Origin: Photorhabdus laumondii subsp. laumondii
GTDB taxonomy: Bacteria; Pseudomonadota; Gammaproteobacteria; Enterobacterales; Enterobacteriaceae
Reading direction: 5' to 3'
DNA: 64,000 nt
Assembly: GCF_003343245.1 (NCBI RefSeq)
Contig: NZ_CP024901.1
Span: forward strand, 2,418,001 to 2,482,000
The notes under the pieces were generated by a model. The model was not told the DNA's origin, did no database searches, and saw only the letters and a program-made list of their open reading frames with translations. This document shows, piece after piece, positions 7,993 through 18,543 of the stretch. Position numbers and translations under genes: made by a program. Each line of letters starts with the position of its first letter. The stretch's first letter is position 1.

Positions 7993-9084
7993 TTAGACAT
8001 TAAACAAGAAATTCATTACATCGCCATCTTTAACGATATAGTCTTTACCTTCTGAACGCATCTTGCCGGCCTCTTTGGCCCCTTGCTCGCCTTTGTAAGT
8101 AATGAAATCTTCAAAAGGGATGGTTTGTGCGCGGATAAAACCTTTTTCAAAATCAGTATGGATCTTACCGGCTGCTTGTGGTGCGGTTGCGCCAACTGGG
8201 ATGGTCCATGCCCGAACCTCTTTCACGCCGGCGGTGAAGTAAGTTTGCAGATTCAGTAACTGATAGCCAGCGCGGATAACGCGATTTAAACCGGGTTCTT
8301 CCAGCCCAAGTTCAGCCATAAATTCTTCGCGTTCATCATCTTCCAGCTCCGCGATATCCGCTTCTACCGCCGCACAAACCGGTACGACCACTGAACCCTC
8401 TTTTTCTGCGATCGCACGAACCGCATCCAGATGAGGGTTGTTTTCGAAACCCTCTTCGTTGACGTTAGCGATATACATGGTGGGTTTCAGCGTCAGGAAA
8501 CTCAAATAGCGGATAGCCGCTTTCTCTTCGGTACTGAGATCCAACGCCCGCAACATACCCGCTTGTTCCAGATGAGGCAGACATTTTTCCAGAGCTGCCA
8601 ATTCTGCTTTGGCCTCTTTATCGCCACCTTTGGCTTTTTTCTGCACACGATGAATGGCCCGTTCGCAGGTGTCCAGATCGGAAAGGGCCAGTTCGGTATT
8701 GATGATCTCAATATCAGCAGCAGGATCAACTTGACCGGAAACGTGAATGATATTGTCATTGACAAAGCAGCGCACAACATGGCCGATAGCTTCTGTTTCA
8801 CGAATGTTAGTTAAAAACTGGTTGCCCAAGCCTTCACCTTTTGATGCACCTTTCACCAGACCCGCAATATCGACGAATTCCATTGTGGTCGGTAAGATTC
8901 GCTGAGGTTTCACAATTTCAGCCAGTTGTTCAAGCCGTGGATCTGGCATAGGGACGACACCGGTATTAGGTTCAATGGTGCAGAACGGGAAGTTTGCTGC
9001 TTCGATACCGGCTTTAGTCAGCGCATTGAATAAGGTTGATTTTCCGACGTTAGGCAGGCCAACGATACCGCATTTGAATCCCAT
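7993..9084 (-). CDS. ychF: YchF redox-responsive ATPase/GTPase
   Basis: Obg-related P-loop protein (363 residues) that prefers ATP, binds ribosomes and represses oxidative-stress responses in E. coli. G1 GLPNVGKST lies at the N-terminus, G3 is DIAGL, and the usual G4 NKxD is replaced by NVNE, the family hallmark explaining relaxed nucleotide specificity. The C-terminal TGS domain ([14 protein letters not shown]...[12 protein letters not shown]) is intact. I chose MGFKCG at 9084 as in E. coli; the ORF extends three codons further. It follows pth in the E. coli order and is probably cotranscribed. Confidence 0.95.
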   Translation of the reverse strand: MGFKCGIVGLPNVGKSTLFNALTKAGIEAANFPFCTIEPNTGVVPMPDPRLEQLAEIVKPQRILPTTMEFVDIAGLVKGASKGEGLGNQFLTNIRETEAIGHVVRCFVNDNIIHVSGQVDPAADIEIINTELALSDLDTCERAIHRVQKKAKGGDKEAKAELAALEKCLPHLEQAGMLRALDLSTEEKAAIRYLSFLTLKPTMYIANVNEEGFENNPHLDAVRAIAEKEGSVVVPVCAAVEADIAELEDDEREEFMAELGLEEPGLNRVIRAGYQLLNLQTYFTAGVKEVRAWTIPVGATAPQAAGKIHTDFEKGFIRAQTIPFEDFITYKGEQGAKEAGKMRSEGKDYIVKDGDVMNFLFNV

Positions 9085-9225
9085 GATTTTCACCTTAATT
9101 TACTTATAAATCAAAAGGCTGTATCAGCCTTTTCGATGAGTCAAAAAAATTGGCGCCATTATACACGGAATGACGGGTTATCACGATCTTACAGACAAGA
9201 TTTATCGATTCCAGATTCCATGTCA

Positions 9226-9816
9226 TCAAACGCTGGCTTTAAAGCTATGTAAACGGTTGATCGCTTTATCCATATCTTGTTTCATCAGGATATCAGTACA
9301 ACGCCGTGCTTCATCAATGGCATCATCAATCAACTGTTGTTCACTGGCTGGTGGTTTGCCTAGCACAAAGCCAACCACTTTATTTTTATCGCCGGGATGG
9401 CCGATACCAATACGTAAGCGATAAAAGTTAGGGTTATTGCCAAATTTGTTCTGAATATCTTTCAAGCCATTATGACCGCCATGACTACCACCCAGCTTCA
9501 TTTTTGCCACCCCGGGCGGTAAATCGAGTTCATCATGAGCCACCAGAATTTCATCCGGTTGAATACGGTAGAAGGAGGCGAGGGCTACGACAGATTTACC
9601 ACTGAGATTCATAAACGTCGTCGGGACTAACAGACGAACATCGTGACCGCAGATATTAATCCGGGCGGTATAACCGAAAAATTTACTCTCTTCTTTCAGT
9701 GATTGATTGTGGCTCCGAGCGAGTAGATCAACATACCAGGCTCCGGCATTGTGTCTGGTTTGAGCATATTCAGCACCGGGATTAGCCAGACCGACGATTA
9801 ATTTTATGTTACTCAC
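9226..9816 (-). CDS. pth: Peptidyl-tRNA hydrolase
   Basis: Essential enzyme that releases peptides from tRNA dropped by ribosomes. The 196-residue protein carries the catalytic His in [11 protein letters not shown], Asn in [11 protein letters not shown], Asp in HDELDLPPG, and GGHNGLKDI. It matches E. coli Pth closely along its whole length. The pth-ychF pair is conserved, but the next E. coli neighbour (ychH) is pushed about 20 kb away by the accessory island. Confidence 0.96.
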   Translation of the reverse strand: MSNIKLIVGLANPGAEYAQTRHNAGAWYVDLLARSHNQSLKEESKFFGYTARINICGHDVRLLVPTTFMNLSGKSVVALASFYRIQPDEILVAHDELDLPPGVAKMKLGGSHGGHNGLKDIQNKFGNNPNFYRLRIGIGHPGDKNKVVGFVLGKPPASEQQLIDDAIDEARRCTDILMKQDMDKAINRLHSFKASV

Positions 9817-10219
9817 TATTTTTCTTCACTTTTGGCAGTAAAACAAAAAGGAGGATAGTTTACCTGCCGGGTACGACGAGTACAAAGTTCAGTTTGATTG
9901 AGTCTTCCTTGTCAGTGATTCCCGATCGTTAAGTGACTTTCATTATGTAAAATTGTAAAAAATAATTTAATAAGTTTTGCAATTGTAATAGCAAGTGAGG
10001 AAATGGATGGAAATATTTTTGATATAGATCTGGCTTAATGACATTTGGTTTTTCATTGCTATCAATTATAAAAAATAGTTGGTAATTTAAGTTGTAATAT
10101 TGGCTCAATTATTATTTTTCTAAGCTAAACTATAATTAAAATAAATTGAGGGGAATTATTTTTACAGGAATTTAACATGTTGATTATGAAATGATGTTTT
10201 TTTAATTTTAGGAGTATAT
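9817..10219 (+). other. Left junction of the accessory island; tail-fibre leader
   Basis: About 400 bp. The first ~170 bp is the pth promoter side. From about 9990 the DNA becomes A+T-rich and resembles the leader before the first tail-fibre gene (shared blocks around AAATGGATGG, ATTGCTATCAATTATAAAAA and TTTTCTAAGCTA). No ERIC precedes this copy. Confidence 0.5.
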
Positions 10220-12160
10220 ATGAATCAAAAAAATGATTTTAAAGCTTTTTCTATTAGTAATAATGCTAATGTGGTGAGTCAAGAAGGATATGAAGAAAGC
10301 CAGAGTTTAAAAACGGGATTTCCACCAGATCATATTACGATTCATTTACTAAACAAGGCGTTACGTCAGTCGTCAACCATAACATCTGTTGTGGCTAGTT
10401 TTATCGCAACATATTCCGGTAATGATGTTCTGGATGATGGGGATATAGCCAAACTTATTGTCCAATTAAATAGAGCATTAGAACAAAAAATCGGAATAGC
10501 AGTACCAAGTGCTTCATTAACACAAAAAGGTGTTATCCAGCTCACAGATACAATAGGTAATAGTAATACCCTCGCGGTAACGCAGAAACTGGTTTCTGAT
10601 GTAAATGATAATGCGAATAACCGATTGGCAAAAAATCAAAATGGCGCAGATATTCCTGATAAGAGCGGGTTTGTGAAAAACCTCGGCTTATCGGAAACAG
10701 TGGAATTGGCGAAAAATGCGGTATCGGCCAATGGCGGGAATTATCCACAGTATTTTAGGTTTAAACAGGTTGAAACACTGCCCACCGAACGTAATGCGAC
10801 GATGTTAGTTTCTTTGCAGGGAGCCAGACCGCAAAATGGGCTAGTCGGGTTTACGCATTACAACTGGTATGACAATTATATTAAAACAGGTATTGTGCGT
10901 GGTGGTAATGTTAATACCTACGGATATGCGATAGATATTAATGACAAACGGGTTTTTTCTGTTTCTCCTGAGGGTTTGATTGAAGCCGCGTCAGCGAATA
11001 TAAATGGGAACGCTAGGTTTAAACAGGTTGAAACACTGCCCACCGAACGTAATGCGACGATGTTAGTTTCTGAATCTGGTTTAAGATCGACGGGTACAAT
11101 AGTCTCGTATACGCTTTACAATTGGTATGACAATTATGCTAAAGCCGGTATTGTGCGTGGTGGTAGTGCTAATACCTACGGATATGCGATAGATATTAAT
11201 GACAAACGGGTTTTCTCTGTTTCTCCTGCGGGTCTGATGGAAGCCGCGTCAGCGAATATAAGGGGAAATGCGGGGGTTTTTAACATAACCCATGATACGG
11301 GTAAACATGCATATTTTCAGTTTATTGAGGAAGCAAAAAGGACGGCCTATGTTGGATTCCCGAGTGACGGCTCACCGGATTTTGATATTTGTAACGAAAA
11401 AAAATCTAGCAAATTAACCATTGGTCGAGAGTTGGCGGCATATATTAATAATAATCGGGTTTTCTCTGTTTCTCCTGCGGGGCAGATTGATGCCGGGTCG
11501 GCAAATTTAAAGGGGGCCGGGGGTATTTTTAATATAATATATGACACGGGTAGACACGCATATTTTCAGTTTGTTGAGGGAGGAAAAAGAACTGCCTACA
11601 TTGGAGTTCCAGGTGACGGCTCATCGGATTTTGATATTTGCAACGAAAAAAATTATGGCAGGCTGACAGTTGGCGAAAAGTTGAAATATAACGGTAATCC
11701 TATTGCTGTTTTTAATGATAACTGTATTGCTGATACTAACGGCAATCTTAAAATATCCAGCCCTGTAGTGAGTATTCATCCAGACGGCACTTATGAATTA
11801 ACTCGCGAAGCGGAAGGTATGACTGTCGAGCGGATCGAGACAGGGAAATATCGCATCAGCGGCTGCAACGGTTTCGCTAAAGATGGAGCATGGGGAATTC
11901 ACGGTGGTACAATTGTCCCGGCAGATAGCAACGGATTAAATTTGATTTGGGTTTGTGAATCAGTAGATCCATCTAATGGCAATATAACCATCGAATGTTA
12001 TCATCGTCAAAATAAAGATGCGCCGATATTTGCTCAAAATAAACGTGTTAAGAGCGTTAATAGTGATGGAGAAGTCATTTATTATAATGATGGTGAACTC
12101 TGTGATATCCCCGATGGACGAGTGATTAATGTTCGAGTTCAACTGCCGGAAAAATCATAA
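10220..12160 (+). CDS. Phage tail-fibre-like protein with internal repeats, 646 aa
   Basis: Paralogue of the 403-aa protein. It shares the ~165-residue N-terminus (KNDFKAFSISNNANVVSQEG, QKGVIQLTD, NGADIPDKSGFVKNL) and the ~135-residue C-terminus (YRISGCNGFAKDGAWGIHGG, LIWVCE), but the middle differs. The middle is built of two pairs of repeats: two ~87-residue units starting RFKQVETLPTERNATMLVS and two ~80-residue units starting G(V/I)FNI..DTG(K/R)HAYFQF. Several share the exit RVFSVSP.G. Conserved ends around a swapped shaft are typical of host-range fibre variation. No structural phage genes are next to it. The SD is TTTTAGGAG. Confidence 0.8.
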   Translation: MNQKNDFKAFSISNNANVVSQEGYEESQSLKTGFPPDHITIHLLNKALRQSSTITSVVASFIATYSGNDVLDDGDIAKLIVQLNRALEQKIGIAVPSASLTQKGVIQLTDTIGNSNTLAVTQKLVSDVNDNANNRLAKNQNGADIPDKSGFVKNLGLSETVELAKNAVSANGGNYPQYFRFKQVETLPTERNATMLVSLQGARPQNGLVGFTHYNWYDNYIKTGIVRGGNVNTYGYAIDINDKRVFSVSPEGLIEAASANINGNARFKQVETLPTERNATMLVSESGLRSTGTIVSYTLYNWYDNYAKAGIVRGGSANTYGYAIDINDKRVFSVSPAGLMEAASANIRGNAGVFNITHDTGKHAYFQFIEEAKRTAYVGFPSDGSPDFDICNEKKSSKLTIGRELAAYINNNRVFSVSPAGQIDAGSANLKGAGGIFNIIYDTGRHAYFQFVEGGKRTAYIGVPGDGSSDFDICNEKNYGRLTVGEKLKYNGNPIAVFNDNCIADTNGNLKISSPVVSIHPDGTYELTREAEGMTVERIETGKYRISGCNGFAKDGAWGIHGGTIVPADSNGLNLIWVCESVDPSNGNITIECYHRQNKDAPIFAQNKRVKSVNSDGEVIYYNDGELCDIPDGRVINVRVQLPEKS

Positions 12161-12202
12161 TAACCATAATCACTGAGTGTAAACTCAATAATGATAAATA
12201 GA

Positions 12203-12231
12203 CAGAAAACCCGTTGGAGCGGGTTTTCTGC
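12203..12231 (+). terminator. Terminator after the 646-aa tail-fibre gene
   Basis: CAGAAAACCCG pairs with CGGGTTTTCTG around a short loop, 42 bp after the stop codon. A related stem lies at 29924-29956. Confidence 0.8.
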
Positions 12232-12416
12232 TTATGTTTTTAATGAAAGTTTGTTTTTAATGAAAGTTGTATAAATATTTAATGCCGTGTTAGTAAATGA
12301 TTTACGACGATTTTTATTTTGCTAAGTGATTACTTATTGTTATCGACTGATAATTTATTTTCATTATACAAAGTCATAAAAAGTAATTTATTGTACTCAT
12401 TAGCTATAACTGAATA

Positions 12417-12543
12417 TATACCCAATGGATTTCAAGATGCTTCGCGACGGCAAGGGAACGAATCCCCGGGAGCATAGATAACGATGTGACCGGGGTGAGC
12501 GAGTGCAGCCAACAAAGAGGCAACTTGAAAGATGACGGGTATA
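12417..12543 (+). repeat. ERIC repeat, full length, just upstream of the invasin
   Basis: 127 bp with both TATACCC-type ends. It ends 26 bp before the invasin ATG, so any transcript starting upstream carries the ERIC hairpin in its leader. The rest of 12232-12569 is A+T-rich with nothing else recognised. Confidence 0.95.
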
Positions 12544-12569
12544 ACAGCAATAACTTTAGGTAATTTCTG

Positions 12570-15500
12570 ATGAGCATCAATCGTAATTCTCGTAATGTAA
12601 TAAATTGTAAGATAAATAAAGGTGTGCTAATCGTCTGTTTTTTATTTGCAGCGCTTATGCTACTAAAAAGTTATCCTGCTTTATCTGAACCAGTAAAGTC
12701 TTTGATTGGTATTGAAAATTGCCAGGAATACCCAGAGGCAGTTATAGAGCATAATATTGATAGCAAAAAACAGATAACCGAGCAGGCTAGCAATAAGTTA
12801 CACGAAAACGTTACTTATAAAGAGAAAAAGCGATCAGAGCCGAGGAGATGTGGTAATTTTTTATCAAAGAGAAGCGTAGTAGGAAAAAACGATAGCGGTG
12901 AAAAACCAAAAATACTGTGGTTAGACGAAGATAGTCATAAAGACGGTAATCACCCCCTCCCTCCTTTAATTTTATCTCATGGCACTAAAATCCTTGGATT
13001 ATTAAATTCAGATCCGAAAAAATTGGCACAGGATTATATTGTTAATAAATTAAACAGTCAGATAACAAGTAATACCCAGAAGTGGTTATCACAGTTTGGT
13101 ACAGCTAAAATTAATTTAAATGTTGATCATCGTGGGCGACTGGATGAAAGTTCTGTAGACTTACTCGTTCCTTTTTATGATGATAAAGATCATTGGCTTG
13201 TTTATAGTCAATATGGCTATCGTCATAAAGATAGCCGTGACACTGTGAATTTAGGCATTGGCACCCGTTTATTCATAAATAACTGGATGTATGGGGCGAA
13301 CACTTTTTACGATAATGATTTAACTGGTAATAATAGCCGATTCAGCTTGGGTGGTGAACTATGGACTAACTACCTAAAGATGTCTGCTAACGCCTATTTT
13401 CGCCTGAGTGATTGGCATAACGCCCGTGATTTAGTCAATTATTATGAGCGCCCTGCCAATGGTTATGACCTTATTGCCGACATGTATTTACCTTCAATGC
13501 CGTCACTCGGTGCCAAAATAAAATATGAACAATATTTTGGTGATAATGTTGCATTATTCGGAAAGAACAAGAGACAAAAAGATCCCTATGCGGCAACTAT
13601 TGGGGTAAATTATACCCCAATTCCACTGATCACAGCAGGGATTGACTATAAATTAGGAAAAGAGGGAAAAAGTGATGGTATATTTTCATTCAATGTGAAT
13701 TACCGATTTGGTGTTCCGTTGTCAGAACAACTTTCACCAGAAAATGTCTCTTCACTACGAAGCTTGGCCGGCAGTCGTTACGACTTAGTTGAAAGAAATA
13801 ATAATATTATTTTGAATTATCTGAAAAAACAGCAACATTTTAGGTTACTGGTCCCTGTAATAGAAATTAGTAGTTACGGTGGTGAAGTTAAACCAATACA
13901 AATTCAATCTGATACTCCATTCAAAAATGTGACTTGGGATATACCTGAATTATTCCAGAAGAATGGCGGGATGATAAATATAGAAAGTACTCATGGTTAT
14001 ACCATTCAGTTACCGGAATATCAGCCTGATGGAAAAAATGACTATACTATAACAGGTACAAGTAAAGATGATCAGCTGAGGGTGCAAATACAAGCTCATG
14101 TATTACAACGTAATATCTCTTTGAGTGTTAATACAACCGATCCTTTAATTGCTGATGGAAATGCGAAATATGTCTATACAGCTACCCTGCTTGGCGCTGA
14201 CAAAAAAACGCCGATAGAAAATGCCAAATTGATTTGGGATACGGATAAAAAAGATCCTGGATTGAAATTAAAGCCTGATTCAGAAGCAACAGATAAAAAT
14301 GGACAACAGACTGCAACATTAACCAGTACAACGCCATTATCCGATATACAAGTTAGCGTCAGGATTAATGGCGAACGTGTTACTACGGATAAAAAAGTCA
14401 GTTTTACGGAGTCCAGCAGCAGCTATCGAGTCACCGGCGTGACGGTGGGTGTGGATAAAGACAAGAAGCGCTACAACAACGGTGCTGACAGTTATACCTT
14501 CACGGCGACGGTGGTAGATGGGCATGGCAAGCCGGTGGCGGATAAACTAATCGACATTGACTGGCAGACAGACTCAAAGGTTGACGGACTAAAACTGACG
14601 AAACAGAACAACTCGGTGAGTAACGCGCAGGGACAGGTGACTGCGACCTTAACCAGCACGGCGGCGGTGGAGAATGTGCAGGTATCGGCGAAAACAGCCA
14701 GCCAGCAGACGGCGGTGAACGCGAACGGCAAAGTCAGTTTTACGGAGTTCAGCACCAGCTATTATGTCGCCAGCGTGACGATGGAAGTGGATAAAGACAA
14801 AGTACGCTACAACAACGGCAGTGACAGTTATACCTTCACGGCGACAGTAAAGGACGGGCACGGCAATCTGGTGATGGGTCAACCGGTCAACATTGACTGG
14901 CAGACAGATCCAAAGGCTGACGGACTAAAACTGACGAAACAGAACAACTCGGTGAGTAACGCGCAGGGACAGGTGACTGCGACCTTAACCAGCACGGCGG
15001 CGGTGGAGAATGTGCAGGTATCGGCGAAAACAGCCAGCCAGCAGACGGCGGTGAACGCGAACGGCAAAGTCAGTTTTACGGAGTTCAGCACCAGCTATTA
15101 TGTCGCCAGCGTGACGGTGGAAGTGGATAAAGACAAGGCGCACTACAACAACGGCAGTGACAGTTATACCTTCACAGCGACAGTGAAGGACGGGCACGGC
15201 AATCTGGTGGTGGGTCAACCGGTCAACATTGACTGGCAGACAAATCCAAAGGCTGACGGGTTAAAACTGACGAAACAGAGCAATTCGGTGAGTAACGCGC
15301 AGGGGCAGGTGACCGCGACCTTAACCAGTACAGTGGCGGTGGAGAATGTGCAGGTATCGGCGAAAACAGCCAGCCAGCAGACGGCGGTGAACGCGAACGG
15401 CAAAGTCAGTTTTACGGAGTTCAGCACCAGCTATTATGTCGCCAGCGTGACGGTGGAAGTGGATAAAGACAAGGCGCACTACAACAACGGCAGTGACAGT

Positions 15501-17744
15501 TATACCTTCACGGCGACAGTGAAGGACGGGCACGGCAATCTGGTGGTGGGTCAACCGGTCAACATTGACTGGCAGACAGATCCAAAGGCTGACGGGCTAA
15601 AACTGACGAAACAGAACAACTCGGTGAGTAACGCGCAGGGACAGGTGACCGCGACCTTAATCAGCACGGCGGCGGTGAAGGATGTGCAGGTATCGGCGAA
15701 GGCGGTGGCGAACCCGTCATGGGTCGAGGCTGATCGAAAGGTGAGCTTTGAGGAGCTGAGCCTCAGCTATCAAGTCACCGGCGTGACGGTGGAAGTGGAT
15801 AAAGACGAGAAGCGCTATAACAACGGTACTGACAGTTATACCTTCACGGCGACGGTAGTGGATGCGCATGGCAAGCCGGTAGCGGATAAGCCAATCGACA
15901 TTGACTGGCAGACAAACCCGAAGGCTGATGGGTTAACCCTGACGAAACAAAGCAATCCGGTGAGTAACGCGCAGGGACAGGTGACGGCGATCTTAACCAG
16001 CACGGCGGCGGTGAAGGATGTGCAGGTATCGGCGAAGGCGGCGGCGAACCCGTCATGGGTCGATGCTGATCGAAAGGTGAGCTTTGAGGAGCTGAGTCTC
16101 AGTTATCAAGTCACCGGCGTGACGGTGGAAGTGGATAAAGATAAGGCGCACTACAACAACGGCACTGACAGTTATACCTTCACGGCGACGGTGGTGGATG
16201 GGCATGGCAAGCCGGTAGCGGATAAACCGATCGACATTGACTGGCAGACAGAGCCAACGGTTGAGGGGTTAAAGCTGACGAAACAGAACAACTCAGTGAG
16301 TAACGCGCAGGGACAGGTGACGGCGACCTTAACCAGTACAGCGGCGGTGGAGAATGTGCAGGTATCGGCGAAAACAGCCAGCCAGAAGACGGCGGAGAAT
16401 GCGAACGGCAAAGTCAGTTTTACGGAGTTCAGCGCCAGCTATTATGTCGCCAGCGTGACGGTGGAAGTGGATAAAGACGAGAAGCACTACAACAACGGTA
16501 CTGACAGTTATATCTTCACGGCGACAGTGAAGGATGGGCACGGCAATCTGGTGGTGGGTCAACCGGTCGACATTGACTGGCAGACAGATCCAAAGGCTGA
16601 CGGGTTAAAACTGACGAAACAGAACAACTCAGTGAGTAATGCGCAGGGACAGGTGACCGCGACCTTAACCAGTACAGTGGTAGCGATTGATGTACAAGTG
16701 TCCGCAAAAACAGCTACTCAGCAGACGCCGGTGAATGTAGATAAAAAAGTCAGTTTTATCAGCCCTGATGAGCTTGCTTCTCTTACTGTTAGCCCAGATC
16801 ACGTAACAGAAGGAGAAGGCGAGGGGCATACTTATACCTTCACTGCCACAGTAAAAGATTTTTCCGGGCAGGCGAAAAGCGGTATTACGGTGGCCTGGAG
16901 TGCAGCAAATAGTAAGGGAGTCACCATTACTGATAAAAACTTGGTAACTCAGGTAGTGGGTGATGGTAAAACAGATGCTGATGGGAAAGCGCAATATCAG
17001 GTATATAGTAAAAGTGGCGGGTTTGTTGCTGTTATGGTAACGGCCAAAGTGAATGATTCATCTGTTGGTTCTAAGAATAAAACGGTAGAAATTAAGGCTA
17101 ATGAGCAGGATGTTACTGACTTCTTTATAATGGATTATGACACTAAAGATGGAAAAGGACCCGGGCGTTCGGTTCCAAAAGAAAGAATGAATTTTGCTTG
17201 GCCAAAAATGAGGTTTGAACCCGAGTATTTGCCTGGAGAATTAACTATAGCTGGTTATACTGGAGTATATGACTCAAGTAATAGGAACGTAGTTGATGTG
17301 GATGGACATTATTTTCAAGTTAAAAAAGCAGGAACGGCTACATTAACTACGACGTTTACACACCCAGAATCTGGCCGGTATTTAAAATATATTATTCCCG
17401 ATGTGAAAATTGATCACTTTGTAATTGTTGATTCTAGCTCGACAGGGCCGGGGATTGGTTCCGCTTACTCGAAGGATCGTATTGACACGAGTAAGCCTTT
17501 ACCTAGTTGTACAAGAGGAAATAGGATAAAGGAGAGTGATCTTGGTGGTTCAATTGATTATTTGGTTAAGGATTTGAATTTGAATCTTATTGATAAGGGT
17601 TTATTAGGAGATCCACGAGCTTCGTTAAATTCTAACGGAATAACAATGGGAGGGCTACAAATAAATGACGAAAGTATTCAGGTTCATTTGTTGAAGGAGA
17701 AAGATCCAAATGCAATTTTTTATGTGGTTTTATGTGAAGAGTAG
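12570..17744 (+). CDS. Inverse autotransporter adhesin (intimin/invasin type), 1724 aa
   Basis: Outer-membrane adhesin in which an N-terminal beta barrel exports a C-terminal chain of Ig-like domains. A hydrophobic export segment (VLIVCFLFAALMLL) lies at residues ~20-33. The barrel spans about residues 150-395 (KLAQDYIVNKLNSQ, GIGTRLFINNWMYGANTFYD, NGYDLIADMYLPSMPSLGAK, ending VNYRFGVPLSEQL). Nine Big_1-type Ig domains follow from about residue 510. Domains 2-8 are exactly 112 residues each and nearly identical at DNA level (14421-16772). The last ~220 residues are unique, contain two cysteines and end FYVVLCEE; they may be the receptor-binding tip. The body is more GC-rich in the repeats than in the flanks. 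Target unknown. Confidence 0.9.
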   Translation: MSINRNSRNVINCKINKGVLIVCFLFAALMLLKSYPALSEPVKSLIGIENCQEYPEAVIEHNIDSKKQITEQASNKLHENVTYKEKKRSEPRRCGNFLSKRSVVGKNDSGEKPKILWLDEDSHKDGNHPLPPLILSHGTKILGLLNSDPKKLAQDYIVNKLNSQITSNTQKWLSQFGTAKINLNVDHRGRLDESSVDLLVPFYDDKDHWLVYSQYGYRHKDSRDTVNLGIGTRLFINNWMYGANTFYDNDLTGNNSRFSLGGELWTNYLKMSANAYFRLSDWHNARDLVNYYERPANGYDLIADMYLPSMPSLGAKIKYEQYFGDNVALFGKNKRQKDPYAATIGVNYTPIPLITAGIDYKLGKEGKSDGIFSFNVNYRFGVPLSEQLSPENVSSLRSLAGSRYDLVERNNNIILNYLKKQQHFRLLVPVIEISSYGGEVKPIQIQSDTPFKNVTWDIPELFQKNGGMINIESTHGYTIQLPEYQPDGKNDYTITGTSKDDQLRVQIQAHVLQRNISLSVNTTDPLIADGNAKYVYTATLLGADKKTPIENAKLIWDTDKKDPGLKLKPDSEATDKNGQQTATLTSTTPLSDIQVSVRINGERVTTDKKVSFTESSSSYRVTGVTVGVDKDKKRYNNGADSYTFTATVVDGHGKPVADKLIDIDWQTDSKVDGLKLTKQNNSVSNAQGQVTATLTSTAAVENVQVSAKTASQQTAVNANGKVSFTEFSTSYYVASVTMEVDKDKVRYNNGSDSYTFTATVKDGHGNLVMGQPVNIDWQTDPKADGLKLTKQNNSVSNAQGQVTATLTSTAAVENVQVSAKTASQQTAVNANGKVSFTEFSTSYYVASVTVEVDKDKAHYNNGSDSYTFTATVKDGHGNLVVGQPVNIDWQTNPKADGLKLTKQSNSVSNAQGQVTATLTSTVAVENVQVSAKTASQQTAVNANGKVSFTEFSTSYYVASVTVEVDKDKAHYNNGSDSYTFTATVKDGHGNLVVGQPVNIDWQTDPKADGLKLTKQNNSVSNAQGQVTATLISTAAVKDVQVSAKAVANPSWVEADRKVSFEELSLSYQVTGVTVEVDKDEKRYNNGTDSYTFTATVVDAHGKPVADKPIDIDWQTNPKADGLTLTKQSNPVSNAQGQVTAILTSTAAVKDVQVSAKAAANPSWVDADRKVSFEELSLSYQVTGVTVEVDKDKAHYNNGTDSYTFTATVVDGHGKPVADKPIDIDWQTEPTVEGLKLTKQNNSVSNAQGQVTATLTSTAAVENVQVSAKTASQKTAENANGKVSFTEFSASYYVASVTVEVDKDEKHYNNGTDSYIFTATVKDGHGNLVVGQPVDIDWQTDPKADGLKLTKQNNSVSNAQGQVTATLTSTVVAIDVQVSAKTATQQTPVNVDKKVSFISPDELASLTVSPDHVTEGEGEGHTYTFTATVKDFSGQAKSGITVAWSAANSKGVTITDKNLVTQVVGDGKTDADGKAQYQVYSKSGGFVAVMVTAKVNDSSVGSKNKTVEIKANEQDVTDFFIMDYDTKDGKGPGRSVPKERMNFAWPKMRFEPEYLPGELTIAGYTGVYDSSNRNVVDVDGHYFQVKKAGTATLTTTFTHPESGRYLKYIIPDVKIDHFVIVDSSSTGPGIGSAYSKDRIDTSKPLPSCTRGNRIKESDLGGSIDYLVKDLNLNLIDKGLLGDPRASLNSNGITMGGLQINDESIQVHLLKEKDPNAIFYVVLCEE
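14421..16772 (+). repeat. Seven tandem 336-bp Ig-domain repeats
   Basis: Unit starts at 14421, 14757, 15093, 15429, 15765, 16101 and 16437. Each unit begins with codons for SY(Y/R/Q)V and ends at KVSFTEFS or KVSFEELS. Units 2-4 differ by only a few bases over long stretches, and two alternative ends (TASQQTAVNANGK versus (V/A)ANPSWVEADRK) are mixed among copies, a sign of recombination or gene conversion. Confidence 0.93.
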
Positions 17745-17848
17745 GAAGGAAATAATAGGTAGTGAGCATTATTGTTGAAGCGCACTATTTTGATAGAAAA
17801 TTAGGTGTTTGTTACTGGTTGGTGTTTAATTTTAATATGAAGTTTAAT

Positions 17849-18325
17849 ATGTTAACACTTACAGCAGATATAATTTCAGGAATGACGATTTTAGAAGAGT
17901 GCTCAGTTGTCATTACTGCTACTTATAGTGAAAATGTAGCCATGCTATCTTCTCGTTATTTTAATCGAGCCAGTCTCTAATGAACGATCACAGGGGTTTC
18001 TCGTGCATTAGCTGTAGCTGGAATTTTTACTCACCAAGGTTATTTAGAACTTGAACAGCGAGGGAAAATCAATTATTTGATTATTCAGGGAAGGGACTTG
18101 GATGCTTATGTTGTAGGGCTGGAAGTTGAAATCAATGTAGATGATGTTATTGATGTAAGTGTTTACGCTGATGGTATTATGGGAGAGGAGTTAGATTAAG
18201 TATTTATTACTATTGATCCTCATACATGAATCAAGGAAGATACGGAGGTTAGAATAAGTGTTATTCAGCTTGGTCAGTCGCTTTTTTCATATGTGGACTC
18301 ATATGCTGATGGTTTCTGACTTAGT
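17849..18325 (+). pseudogene. Wrecked copy of the 500-aa tandem family
   Basis: The first ~30 codons (TLTADIISGMTILEECSVVI) match the start of the four intact paralogues. An internal deletion of roughly 1 kb and several stops and frameshifts follow, then scattered C-terminal matches (R.FTHQGYLELEQRGKINYL; VINVRIYVNGI-like; DPHT; TIIQLGQA-like). Only here is the upstream GTG leader ORF (from 17762, with SD GGAAGGA) still open and in frame with the family start. Confidence 0.8.
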
Positions 18326-18543
18326 TTTTTGAATGTGAGGAGGAAGCATCGTATCCTATTTTACGATATCTTTTGGATAAAGAATACATTGCTATTACAG
18401 TAATGGCTAAAGTGAATAATTTATTTGTGTGACAAACAGGAAGGAGGTAATAGAGAGTAAACATCGTTGTATAAACGCATTATTTTGATAGAAAATTAAG
18501 TGTTTGTTACTGATTGGTGTTTAACTTTAATATGAGGTTTAAT

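Noticed and set aside
9094..9225. Small RNA gene between ychF and pth
   Set aside because: Only ordinary intergenic spacing is present; no promoter-terminator pair could be identified.
14337..16994. Series of minus-strand ORFs of about 62-109 codons across the invasin repeats
   Set aside because: They recur with the 336-bp period only because the sense strand repeats; they are antisense shadows without ribosome sites.
17762..17980. 72-codon ORF as a gene of its own
   Set aside because: From 17849 it is the start of the tandem family and then runs into unrelated frame after a deletion; treated as a pseudogene.
18514..18543. Upstream TTG/ATG extensions of the tandem-family genes
   Set aside because: Extensions differ in length between copies, while the MS(T/I)LT ATG after GAGG gives the same length in copies 1-3.
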